From positions 1 to 12,944 of the forward strand of contig CBDDBX010000021.1 in NCBI GenBank assembly GCA_965225955.1: a stretch of 12,944 nucleotides of DNA, read 5' to 3'. The stretch is from CBDDBX01 sp965225955 (lineage in GTDB: Bacteria; Acidobacteriota; Aminicenantia; UBA2199). Position 1 is the stretch's first letter; every line of letters starts with the position of its first letter. Below are positions 1-6,092 of this stretch, one piece after another. The notes under the pieces were generated by a model that was not told the origin of the DNA, did no database searches, and worked only from the letters and a program-made list of their open reading frames with translations. A program made the translations under genes and the position numbers.

Positions 1-1
1 C

Positions 2-304
2 AATGTTGTCGTTCTGCCGGCTCTTCTTGGTATGGGTGTAGATGATGGGGTCCACTATTTCAGACACTGGAAAGAGTGCGGAATGGACACAGATCAGACT
101 CAGAAAGAACTCCTGGGGCCTCTGACCATAACAACAGTAACAACAATGCTTGGTTACTCAGGCATGATATTTGCCAACCATCCGGGTATTCAGTCCATAG
201 GAACAGTAGCATGTATAGGTCTGATGATTATCTGGGCTACATCTGTTATACTTCTTCCCGGCATGTTGAAGTACTTTTACCCCACAAATTCAAGGAGGAA
301 ATAG
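2..304 (+). CDS. MMPL/RND-family transporter, C-terminal end (partial)
   Basis: Only the last 100 residues are in the window; the frame is open to the left edge and ends at TAG 302-304. The visible part reads as the end of an RND/MMPL membrane domain. The segment GMGVDDGVHYFRHW resembles the Asp-containing transmembrane motif of RND proteins such as the hopanoid transporter HpnN. It is followed by TTVTTMLGYSGM, then IFANHPGIQSIG and a final hydrophobic helix ending in LLPGML. The family uses the proton gradient to move lipids and other hydrophobic molecules across or out of the inner membrane. The next gene starts 25 bases downstream on the same strand, with a small hairpin (TCTGA/TCAGA, 305-318) between them, so this transporter is probably co-transcribed with the radical SAM and CDP-alcohol phosphotransferase genes. 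The substrate is not visible; a lipid is the natural inference. The family call is fairly safe despite truncation. Confidence 0.8.
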   Translation, partial: NVVVLPALLGMGVDDGVHYFRHWKECGMDTDQTQKELLGPLTITTVTTMLGYSGMIFANHPGIQSIGTVACIGLMIIWATSVILLPGMLKYFYPTNSRRK

Positions 305-329
305 TCTGATAAGTCAGATTTAGGAAAAA

Positions 330-1292
330 ATGATCAACCAGAAAGTAAAACAGAAACTGTCCCTTGCAATGAGAGGGGCAAAACACAAAATAAAAGGTCA
401 GAAGCTCAGGCTGCTGACTATTGAAGTAACCAAAAGATGTAACGCCAGGTGCGAATTCTGTACCTACTGGTACGAACCTGTAAAAAAGGAGCTTAGTGAC
501 TATTCAGATATTGTTACCCACTTCAACCCTCTGGTAGTAACCCTGTCAGGTGGAGAACCTCTGGTCAGAAAGGATCTTGTAGAGATTATAAAACAGATAA
601 GAGCAAAAGATCCTGTTGTATACATCTCAATGGTTACCAACGGAGCTCTTTTAACAAGAGAGAAGGCCGTTGCTTTAAGAGAAGCCGGATTAAACCAGCT
701 CTCCATATCTCTTGACTATGCAGGGGAAAAGCACGATGATGTAAGAGTTCTTCCAGGTGTATACAAACACATTACTGAACTTCTTCCCCAGCTCTCAACT
801 GTTGGTTTTGAAATGGTTTCACTAAATGCTGTAATCAAAGATGACAATCTGGATGAAATTCCAAAAATTCTTGATATAGCAAAAGAGAACGGCATCTCAA
901 TTGGCCTCAGCTCATACTGTGAGCTGAAAACCGGCAATGATGAACTGATAGTTAAAGAAGAGAACCACAATAAATTAAAGCAGCTTATTGAATACATCAA
1001 GAACTATAAGAATGAAAATGGTGTTGTTACATCTTCAGATTACTATCTTGACCATGTTATCGATTACTTTGCAAATAAAGAGATTACCGGATGTCTTGCA
1101 GGAATAAACTGGATTCAGGTAACTCCTGCAGGGGAAATAAAGAGATGCTCCGAGCACGGTGTTGTTGCAAAAGATTATAGAGATTACGATCCCAATAAAG
1201 TTAAGCCAATGAGTTGCACCAACTGCTGGTATAGTTGCCGTGGTGAGGCTCAGGCCCCAATCAATCTGAAAAGGATAAAAGAGCTATGGTAA
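330..1292 (+). CDS. Radical SAM protein with C-terminal auxiliary-cluster (SPASM/Twitch-like) cysteines
   Basis: A 320-residue radical SAM enzyme. The cluster motif CxxxCxxC is Cys37, Cys41, Cys44 (KRCNARCEFC), and the SAM-contacting SGGEP motif is at 73-77; MVTNGALL (101-108) is a further conserved barrel strand. The C-terminal part carries Cys255, Cys273, Cys296, Cys299 and Cys303 (SCTNCWYSC), a pattern like a SPASM or Twitch domain that binds an additional Fe-S cluster. Such enzymes cleave SAM to a 5'-deoxyadenosyl radical and modify peptides, sugars, cofactors or lipids; the substrate cannot be read from the sequence. ATG 330 has AGGA at 322-325. The last 7 bases overlap the start of the next gene (ATGGTAA), indicating translational coupling. 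With an MMPL transporter before it and a CDP-alcohol phosphotransferase after it, a lipid or headgroup-modifying role is my inference. A peptide-modifying role is the main alternative, but no precursor peptide gene is visible here. Confidence 0.88.
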   Translation: MINQKVKQKLSLAMRGAKHKIKGQKLRLLTIEVTKRCNARCEFCTYWYEPVKKELSDYSDIVTHFNPLVVTLSGGEPLVRKDLVEIIKQIRAKDPVVYISMVTNGALLTREKAVALREAGLNQLSISLDYAGEKHDDVRVLPGVYKHITELLPQLSTVGFEMVSLNAVIKDDNLDEIPKILDIAKENGISIGLSSYCELKTGNDELIVKEENHNKLKQLIEYIKNYKNENGVVTSSDYYLDHVIDYFANKEITGCLAGINWIQVTPAGEIKRCSEHGVVAKDYRDYDPNKVKPMSCTNCWYSCRGEAQAPINLKRIKELW

Positions 1293-2566
1293 AAGATTGT
1301 ATTATAATTTCTGAAAGCAGTCTTTTTGATATTCAGACACCCTTTGGAAGCATTAACAAAAAGATTCTGGGACAATCAGTACTTTGCAGAACAATTCTGA
1401 CTGCTGTTAAATGCGGACTCAGCTCTTTTACTGTTATTACAAAAGATGTTGAGAATATTAAAAAACATATAGCAGATAATAAAGCAATAACAAGAGATAA
1501 AGTTAAGGTGGAAGTATCTTCACCTGATAGCATTAATGCACCGGATCTCCAGTCAGATCACTTTCTGGTGCTTACAGATAACAGTTTTTTTTCACCGGAA
1601 TATATTGAGGCCTTTTCACCTGAGACAAATCAGATAACCCTGATTGAAGACAGCCACTCTTCAGACAAGAGCGCAGCACTTATTCCATCAGGATTTTTTG
1701 CATCTCTTCTGAACTCTGTTAAAAGTGGAGAGAACAAAAACTTTTCCGATCTGATTTCAAATCTCGGCGTACCAGCCAGGTCAGTAAAAAAATCTGTCCA
1801 TCGTGGCTTTCTTGTTCATTTAAGTAGCAAAGATAATTTTAAAACAGGTTTTTCAAAACTGCTGAACTCTGTAAGAAAAGATACTGATGGATTTGTTTCT
1901 AAATATTTCAATAGATACGTATCACTATTCTGTTCCAGAATATTCATTAATCTCCGTCTGTCCCCCAACACAATCTCATTCTCAAACTTCTTCCTGGGTC
2001 TTGTAAGTGCCTGGCTTATCGGGGTTGGTGGTTATCAGAATAATGTAATTGCTGCTCTGATTTTTCAGTTTACATCCATTATAGATGGTAGTGATGGTGA
2101 AGTAGCGAAACTGACCTTTAATTGCTCTCCTAATGGAGCCTGGATAGATACTATATGCGACCAGCTAACCTATCTTGTTTTCTTCATAGCACTTCCTATA
2201 GGGCTGTACAACACATCTGGTTCAGGTATCTATATCATATTGGGTGTATTAACCATACTATCAATACCAGCAACCTATCTTCAGATGACTGCGTATGTTA
2301 AAAAGGCCGGAGGAGAAGGCAGTATGCTTCTCATTCTGGAAGATATAAAAAAGAGTGGAGAGAAACCCGGAATCATGGGTGCTTTTCACAGATTTGTTGC
2401 ATCAATAACATTTATTTTCAGAAGAGATTTCTTCTCTTTCGCTGTTATGCTTATAGCATTCGTTAATAAACTCAATTTTATAATGTGGGGAGTTGCAGTA
2501 CTACTGGTATTCCAGACTGTATATCTCTTCTTCTATTCTAAAGCAAGATTTAAAAAACCGGCTTGA
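1286..2566 (+). CDS. Nucleotidyltransferase-like/CDP-alcohol phosphotransferase fusion (IPCT/DIPP-synthase-like)
   Basis: A 426-residue fusion. The C-terminal half has the CDP-alcohol phosphotransferase signature DxxDGxxA(R)x8Gx3Dx3D: Asp267, Asp270-Gly271, Ala274, Lys275 in place of the usual Arg, Gly284, Asp288 and Asp292. The stretch before it (DGFVSKYFNR, 201-210, and LSPNTISF, 225-232) and several hydrophobic helices to residue 417 match the architecture of bifunctional inositol-1-phosphate cytidylyltransferase/di-myo-inositol-phosphate-phosphate synthase. Residues 1 to about 180 look like the cytidylyltransferase half in layout, but the GxGxR...PK nucleotide-binding loop is not recognisable (residues 6-30), so that half may be inactive. 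Known family members transfer an alcohol such as inositol phosphate onto a CDP-activated partner at the membrane. Here the product is likely a phospho-headgroup lipid or inositol-phosphate compound; this is inference. The gene overlaps the radical SAM gene by 7 bases. Its final codons form part of the terminator of the opposing operon. Confidence 0.78.
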   Translation: MVKDCIIISESSLFDIQTPFGSINKKILGQSVLCRTILTAVKCGLSSFTVITKDVENIKKHIADNKAITRDKVKVEVSSPDSINAPDLQSDHFLVLTDNSFFSPEYIEAFSPETNQITLIEDSHSSDKSAALIPSGFFASLLNSVKSGENKNFSDLISNLGVPARSVKKSVHRGFLVHLSSKDNFKTGFSKLLNSVRKDTDGFVSKYFNRYVSLFCSRIFINLRLSPNTISFSNFFLGLVSAWLIGVGGYQNNVIAALIFQFTSIIDGSDGEVAKLTFNCSPNGAWIDTICDQLTYLVFFIALPIGLYNTSGSGIYIILGVLTILSIPATYLQMTAYVKKAGGEGSMLLILEDIKKSGEKPGIMGAFHRFVASITFIFRRDFFSFAVMLIAFVNKLNFIMWGVAVLLVFQTVYLFFYSKARFKKPA

Positions 2567-2577
2567 TAAAAGCCGGT
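2552..2577 (-). terminator. Rho-independent terminator of the - strand operon
   Basis: Read on the - strand, ACCGGCT (2577-2571), a 7-base loop and AGCCGGT (2563-2557) form a perfect 7-bp GC-rich stem. The stem is followed by a run of six T (2557-2552, sharing the last stem base). It lies 56 bases past the stop of the phospholipase D-like gene. On the + strand the same hairpin has no T tract after it, so it should mainly serve the - strand. It overlaps the last codons and the stop of the convergent fusion gene, whose TGA (2564-2566) sits in the loop. Confidence 0.8.
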
Positions 2578-2632
2578 AACACCTCTGGAAACAGCTTAAA
2601 TTCAGCAGATATCCCGAAACACACTTATCTGT

Positions 2633-3721
2633 CTAATTTCCAGGACGGCCACAAATACCCACAGCAATATCAGCAGTCAGCTTAAGCAGAGATTTATGAA
2701 GTCTCCCTTTAAGCCCTGAAGTATCCTGGAGATATCTCTCTGAGTTATCCAGATCTTTCATAAATACCCGATTTCTGAAGTCTTTTATTATTTCACTGTC
2801 CCTGACATATACAAGAAGTTCTTCTTCAATTCTGTAGCTTATATAGTCAAAATTTGAGGATCCCATAATAAGGCACTCATCATCGATAAGCATACCTTTA
2901 AGGTGGAGCATACCATTATACAGATAAAGCTCCATATTCCCGCCTCGACTCTCATATGTGAGGTATTTTCTAAGAGATTCTCTATTGTTATTCCCGGGAG
3001 TTATAAGTCTGACTTTTACTCCTCTTGCTCCCGCAGCTCTCAGATGATCCACTATTGGAAAAGATATGTAGGGACTTATTACAAGAATCTCTTTTTCAGC
3101 TCTGTCAATAAGATCTATTACCTTCTGAAAACCTTTCTCATTCTCATAGCCATTAAGAAACTGTACAGAGAGTTTATCAAAATCCCTGTGATGAGCTTTA
3201 CTCTTCCCCCCCCATGTTGCCATGAAATCTTCGTATATCAGAGCTGCAAAATCATCAGATTCGATACGGATCATCATATCGTGCCAGCTCAGATTATGAT
3301 CACTGAAATTGATTCCTCCGAGATATACGACATTATCAACCAGAAATATCTTCTTATGATTCCTGCCCGGAAACTTTCTCAGCATAAAACCAACAGGATT
3401 TGTCCATTTAACTCCGACATTTTCTGCTTCGAAGCGCTTAAACATGTTAAGCGTGCTCTTTACTTCTGCCTGAAGCTCCTTATCTCTCATATTACCAGGA
3501 GTATATATGAAACGGTCACTAATCATATATCTGGTAAATTCATCCACCAGAACTCTCTTTTCAGAAGCACCTGAAGAGACAACTGCATCCGCAAGTTTCA
3601 ATCCTGCTGAATCCCCTTCAAAGGTCATCATCTGTATACACACCTTTTCCGTGGCTTTTGCGAGATCTTTTTTAAGATTTATCCAGAATTCTTCAGAATC
3701 CACAAATAGCTTCAAGTCCAT
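2633..3721 (-). CDS. Phospholipase D-like protein, probable cardiolipin synthase (ClsB-like)
   Basis: A 362-residue protein with two HKD motifs (HxKx4D), the catalytic pair of the phospholipase D superfamily. They are His122/Lys124/Asp129, followed by GGINFSD, and His273/Lys275/Asp280, followed by GSSNFDYIS. Motif spacing and the GSxNxDxxS tail match bacterial cardiolipin synthases, which join two phosphatidylglycerols, or PG and PE, into cardiolipin. No N-terminal membrane helices are present, so it resembles soluble, peripherally bound ClsB-type enzymes more than ClsA. It is the last gene of the - strand run, 21 bases after the PgsA-type gene, with GAGGTG as ribosome binding site just before ATG 3721. 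Sitting next to a CDP-alcohol phosphotransferase supports a phospholipid role. Another PLD-family activity, such as a phosphodiesterase or phosphatidyltransferase, cannot be excluded. Confidence 0.82.
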   Translation of the reverse strand: MDLKLFVDSEEFWINLKKDLAKATEKVCIQMMTFEGDSAGLKLADAVVSSGASEKRVLVDEFTRYMISDRFIYTPGNMRDKELQAEVKSTLNMFKRFEAENVGVKWTNPVGFMLRKFPGRNHKKIFLVDNVVYLGGINFSDHNLSWHDMMIRIESDDFAALIYEDFMATWGGKSKAHHRDFDKLSVQFLNGYENEKGFQKVIDLIDRAEKEILVISPYISFPIVDHLRAAGARGVKVRLITPGNNNRESLRKYLTYESRGGNMELYLYNGMLHLKGMLIDDECLIMGSSNFDYISYRIEEELLVYVRDSEIIKDFRNRVFMKDLDNSERYLQDTSGLKGRLHKSLLKLTADIAVGICGRPGN

Positions 3722-3742
3722 TCAGCACCTCAGGAACTACTA

Positions 3743-4405
3743 CTATTTCAGAACTTTTCTTCCGTAGAAGAGCCTCTGGATCGCAGTATAGTTTGCACCA
3801 ACAGCAATCAACAGTATACCCCAGAAGAGAATATCAATAGTAAACCATGAGAGAGCAGAGAAGATAATAAACATCACCATTCTCTCAAGCCTTTGTATGA
3901 AACCAACTTCACACTTTATATTATAAATTTCGATTTTTGCTTTTATATAAGATGTGGAAACAGAACCAAGAATATAGAACAGAGCTATAAAAGAGAATTC
4001 CGGTCTCCCCTCATAATTAAAGAAATAGATAAGTCCTGCTAACTGAAAGACTTCAATATACCTGTCCAGAGCCGAATCCAGAAGAGCTCCGAAAGCCGAT
4101 GTCTTATTATATTTTTTGGCAATCAGTCCATCAAACACATCGCAGAGAACTGCCATCAGAAGAACAACTCCAGCTGAGAAGAAATATCCAAAAGCATATA
4201 GCACCATACTTGCCATAGAAATAAGAAGCCCAAGTATAGTAAAGGCATTTGGTGAGATATTCCATTTCTCTGCAACAAAGTAGAGAACTTTGTCAGGTTT
4301 AAGAATCAGATATAAGACATTTGCCATAAATTTACCAAGAGGAGACGCATGTCCTCTGGTAACATTTTCCCGACTGTCTTTTGGTGTTTCCTGTTTATCA
4401 CTCAT
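3743..4405 (-). CDS. CDP-alcohol phosphatidyltransferase (PgsA/PIP-synthase type)
   Basis: A 220-residue membrane enzyme. The signature DxxDGxxAKx8Gx3Dx3D is seen at Asp89, Asp92-Gly93, Ala96-Lys97, Gly106, Asp110 and Asp114; Lys97 replaces the usual Arg. The four Asp bind the two metal ions that activate transfer of the CDP-linked lipid to an alcohol. About five or six hydrophobic segments follow the usual fold. The stretch SYIKAKIE (152-159) with GFIQRLERM (168-176) resembles phosphatidylinositol-phosphate and archaetidylinositol-phosphate synthases (SYIKARAE...ERxER) more than classic glycerol-3-phosphate PgsA. The product could therefore be phosphatidylinositol phosphate or PG phosphate; the first is my tentative preference. 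It is 47 bases after mtnA and 21 bases before the cardiolipin-synthase-like gene. A good extended -10 lies in the gap before it, so it may also have its own promoter. The ribosome binding site is weak (AAGCTGA). Confidence 0.85.
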   Translation of the reverse strand: MSDKQETPKDSRENVTRGHASPLGKFMANVLYLILKPDKVLYFVAEKWNISPNAFTILGLLISMASMVLYAFGYFFSAGVVLLMAVLCDVFDGLIAKKYNKTSAFGALLDSALDRYIEVFQLAGLIYFFNYEGRPEFSFIALFYILGSVSTSYIKAKIEIYNIKCEVGFIQRLERMVMFIIFSALSWFTIDILFWGILLIAVGANYTAIQRLFYGRKVLK

Positions 4406-4422
4406 TCAGCTTATATTTTATC

Positions 4423-4431
4423 ATTATAACA
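4423..4431 (-). promoter_or_regulatory. Possible internal extended -10 promoter before the PgsA-type gene
   Basis: The - strand reads TGTTATAAT (4431-4423), a perfect extended -10, in the 47-base gap after mtnA. The predicted transcription start near 4416 would leave a leader of about 11 bases before ATG 4405. No convincing -35 is seen at 16-18 bases upstream; extended -10 promoters can do without one. A 5-bp hairpin GGCTT/AAGCC just upstream could be a weak pause site. Confidence 0.35.
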
Positions 4432-4452
4432 GGCTTTTACTCAAGCCCCGGA

Positions 4453-5472
4453 TTATTTTACATACTTCTTTAGTGCTGCTACCTCAGATGGTTTTACCGC
4501 TCCCTTTTCTGTAATAATAGCAGTAATCAGTTCTGCAGGAGTTACATCAAAAGATGGATTGAAAATTTTTGTTTCGTCCCGTGCTATCTGCTGATCTCTG
4601 AAGTTAATAACCTCTTCCCGTGGTCTCTCCTCTATAGGGATCTCTTCTCCGGTTTCTATATCAAAATCTATTGTTGACAGAGGAGCTGCAAAATAGATGG
4701 GTATATTATGGTGTTTTGCAAGCACTGCCAGTCCGTAAGTACCGATTTTATTCGCAGAATCCCCATTTGCTGCAATCCTGTCTGCACCTACAACAATCGC
4801 ATCTATCATTCCCTTTTTCATAACATGGGCAGCCATATTATCTGTAATAAGAGTTACCGGAATATTATCTTCCTGAAGCTCCCAGACAGTTAATCTGGCT
4901 CCCTGAAGATAAGGTCTGGTTTCATCTGCGTATACAGAAATGTTTTTACCTTTCTCAACAGCAGCTCTGACTACTCCAAGAGCGGTTCCATAACCAGCTG
5001 TCGCAAGTGCTCCGGCATTACAGTGAGTCAGAACAGTGAATCCATCTTCAAAAAAATGCTCTCCGTTTTTACCAATAAGGCGGTTTATTTCTACATCTTC
5101 CCTGTCAATTTCTATTGCCTCTTCCACCATCTTTCTTTTTAACTCATCAGCACCTGCATTCTGTAACTCATTAAACAGGTTACGCATCCTCTCAATTGCC
5201 CAGAACAGGTTCACTGCTGTCGGACGGGTTGATGCAAAGGCTTTTGCAATTGTATCAAACTCTGCTGCAGGATCATCTGATTTAAGCACACCAATGGCAA
5301 CACCCATTGCTGCTGCTACACCAATAGCCGGTGCACCTCTTACTACCATGTCTTTTATGCTGGCAGCTACTTCCTGATATGTGTCGTGCTTTACGATTCT
5401 GGATTCAAGAGGCAGAAGCCTCTGGTCTATCATATATACGCTATTATCTTTCCATTCAATTACAGGGTACAT
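4453..5472 (-). CDS. mtnA: S-methyl-5-thioribose-1-phosphate isomerase MtnA
   Basis: A 339-residue protein matching MtnA of the eIF2B-alpha/MtnA family over its full length. Visible landmarks are VVRGAPAIG (43-51), THCNAGALAT (149-158) with catalytic Cys151, DETRPYLQGARLT (183-195), VVGADRIAANGD (227-238) with catalytic Asp231, and NKIGTYGLA (241-249). It isomerises the aldose 5-methylthioribose-1-phosphate to the ketose form in the methionine salvage pathway. In organisms with the DHAP shunt the same enzyme also handles 5-deoxyribose-1-phosphate made from the 5'-deoxyadenosine waste of radical SAM enzymes. It is cytosolic. It sits inside an envelope/phospholipid gene run with 47-base gaps on both sides; no other salvage gene is visible nearby. 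AAGGAG lies about 11 bases before ATG 5472. The family call is secure; which of the two substrates matters in vivo is open. Confidence 0.95.
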   Translation of the reverse strand: MYPVIEWKDNSVYMIDQRLLPLESRIVKHDTYQEVAASIKDMVVRGAPAIGVAAAMGVAIGVLKSDDPAAEFDTIAKAFASTRPTAVNLFWAIERMRNLFNELQNAGADELKRKMVEEAIEIDREDVEINRLIGKNGEHFFEDGFTVLTHCNAGALATAGYGTALGVVRAAVEKGKNISVYADETRPYLQGARLTVWELQEDNIPVTLITDNMAAHVMKKGMIDAIVVGADRIAANGDSANKIGTYGLAVLAKHHNIPIYFAAPLSTIDFDIETGEEIPIEERPREEVINFRDQQIARDETKIFNPSFDVTPAELITAIITEKGAVKPSEVAALKKYVK

Positions 5473-5519
5473 TGTTTAAAATTCTCCTTTGGATTTTACC
5501 GAATTCTACCAGTTAAATT

Positions 5520-6092
5520 CTACCTGAGCCAACCAGGTGGAACTCCGGCTTTTCTTGCCTTATCCGGCAGCCCTTCAAGCTCTTTTTTAAACTTTTTAAG
5601 CAGTATCTTATCACTCTGAACTCTTTTATTCAATTCACGGAATCTCTTTTCGTATTTCAGTCTGGTACTAAGCATATCTGCCCCCAAAGCGATATTCTTA
5701 AGACGCATCAATTCCTTCTGATTTGTTTCAATAACCAACTCAAGGCGGGTTATACGATTTTCAAGATCTCTCTTTAACCCCTGCCAGTAACCTCTGGTTT
5801 TTTTCTCATCAAACCCATCTGCAACATCTGAACCAGTTGAATCATCGGGGCGGAGTTTCGGTTTGGACTTCCCCTGTACTTCAATGAAACTATAAGGCCC
5901 TTTTGTTGATTTTATCAGGGATTTCAGGTTTTTGTTATTTACAGAAAGCGTCTTACCTTTCTTCTTTTTTTTAAGCTTTGCAAGACGCTCTTTCTCTTTT
6001 TTCTGTAACTTAAGGAGATCAACCTTATCTGCGCATAAAAAAGCAGTCTGCACAGTTAATATAAGGGTGACTAGTAAAGTTACAGTTCTCAT
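5520..6092 (-). CDS. Exported Lys-rich coiled-coil protein, function unknown
   Basis: I do not recognise a named family. The 190 residues begin with a hydrophobic signal peptide (about 1-21, probable cleavage after FLCA; the Cys at 20 is not in a proper lipobox). A very Lys-rich stretch follows (26-62, including five Lys in a row at 41-45), then a polar linker around 75-100. A strongly charged coiled coil spans about 102-175. The protein ends in RKAGVPPGWLR, a compact tail of a sort seen on exported proteins of several diderm phyla. Its start codon overlaps the stop of the OmpA-domain gene (ATGA, 4 bases), so the two are translationally coupled and probably act together in the periplasm. A structural or scaffold role near peptidoglycan is a guess from this context and the positive charge. 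Confidence 0.75.
   Translation of the reverse strand: MRTVTLLVTLILTVQTAFLCADKVDLLKLQKKEKERLAKLKKKKKGKTLSVNNKNLKSLIKSTKGPYSFIEVQGKSKPKLRPDDSTGSDVADGFDEKKTRGYWQGLKRDLENRITRLELVIETNQKELMRLKNIALGADMLSTRLKYEKRFRELNKRVQSDKILLKKFKKELEGLPDKARKAGVPPGWLR

Noticed and set aside
305..318. Small hairpin TCTGA/TCAGA between the MMPL and radical SAM genes as a terminator
   Set aside because: Only 5 bp, AT-rich and without a T tract; the genes are close and probably co-transcribed.
330..1292. Radical SAM enzyme as a RiPP maturase
   Set aside because: No small precursor gene is next to it; the only small peptide gene is more than 11 kb away in a different transcription unit.
2903..3574. Open frame of 223 codons on the + strand opposite the phospholipase D-like gene
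   Set aside because: It lies wholly within a gene with both HKD motifs, has no ribosome binding site or recognisable motif, and is rich in Cys, Ser and His as expected for an antisense shadow.
5502..5524. Direct repeat AATTCTACC (5502-5510 and 5516-5524)
   Set aside because: A single short repeat at a gene end; probably chance or slippage, with no function I can support.
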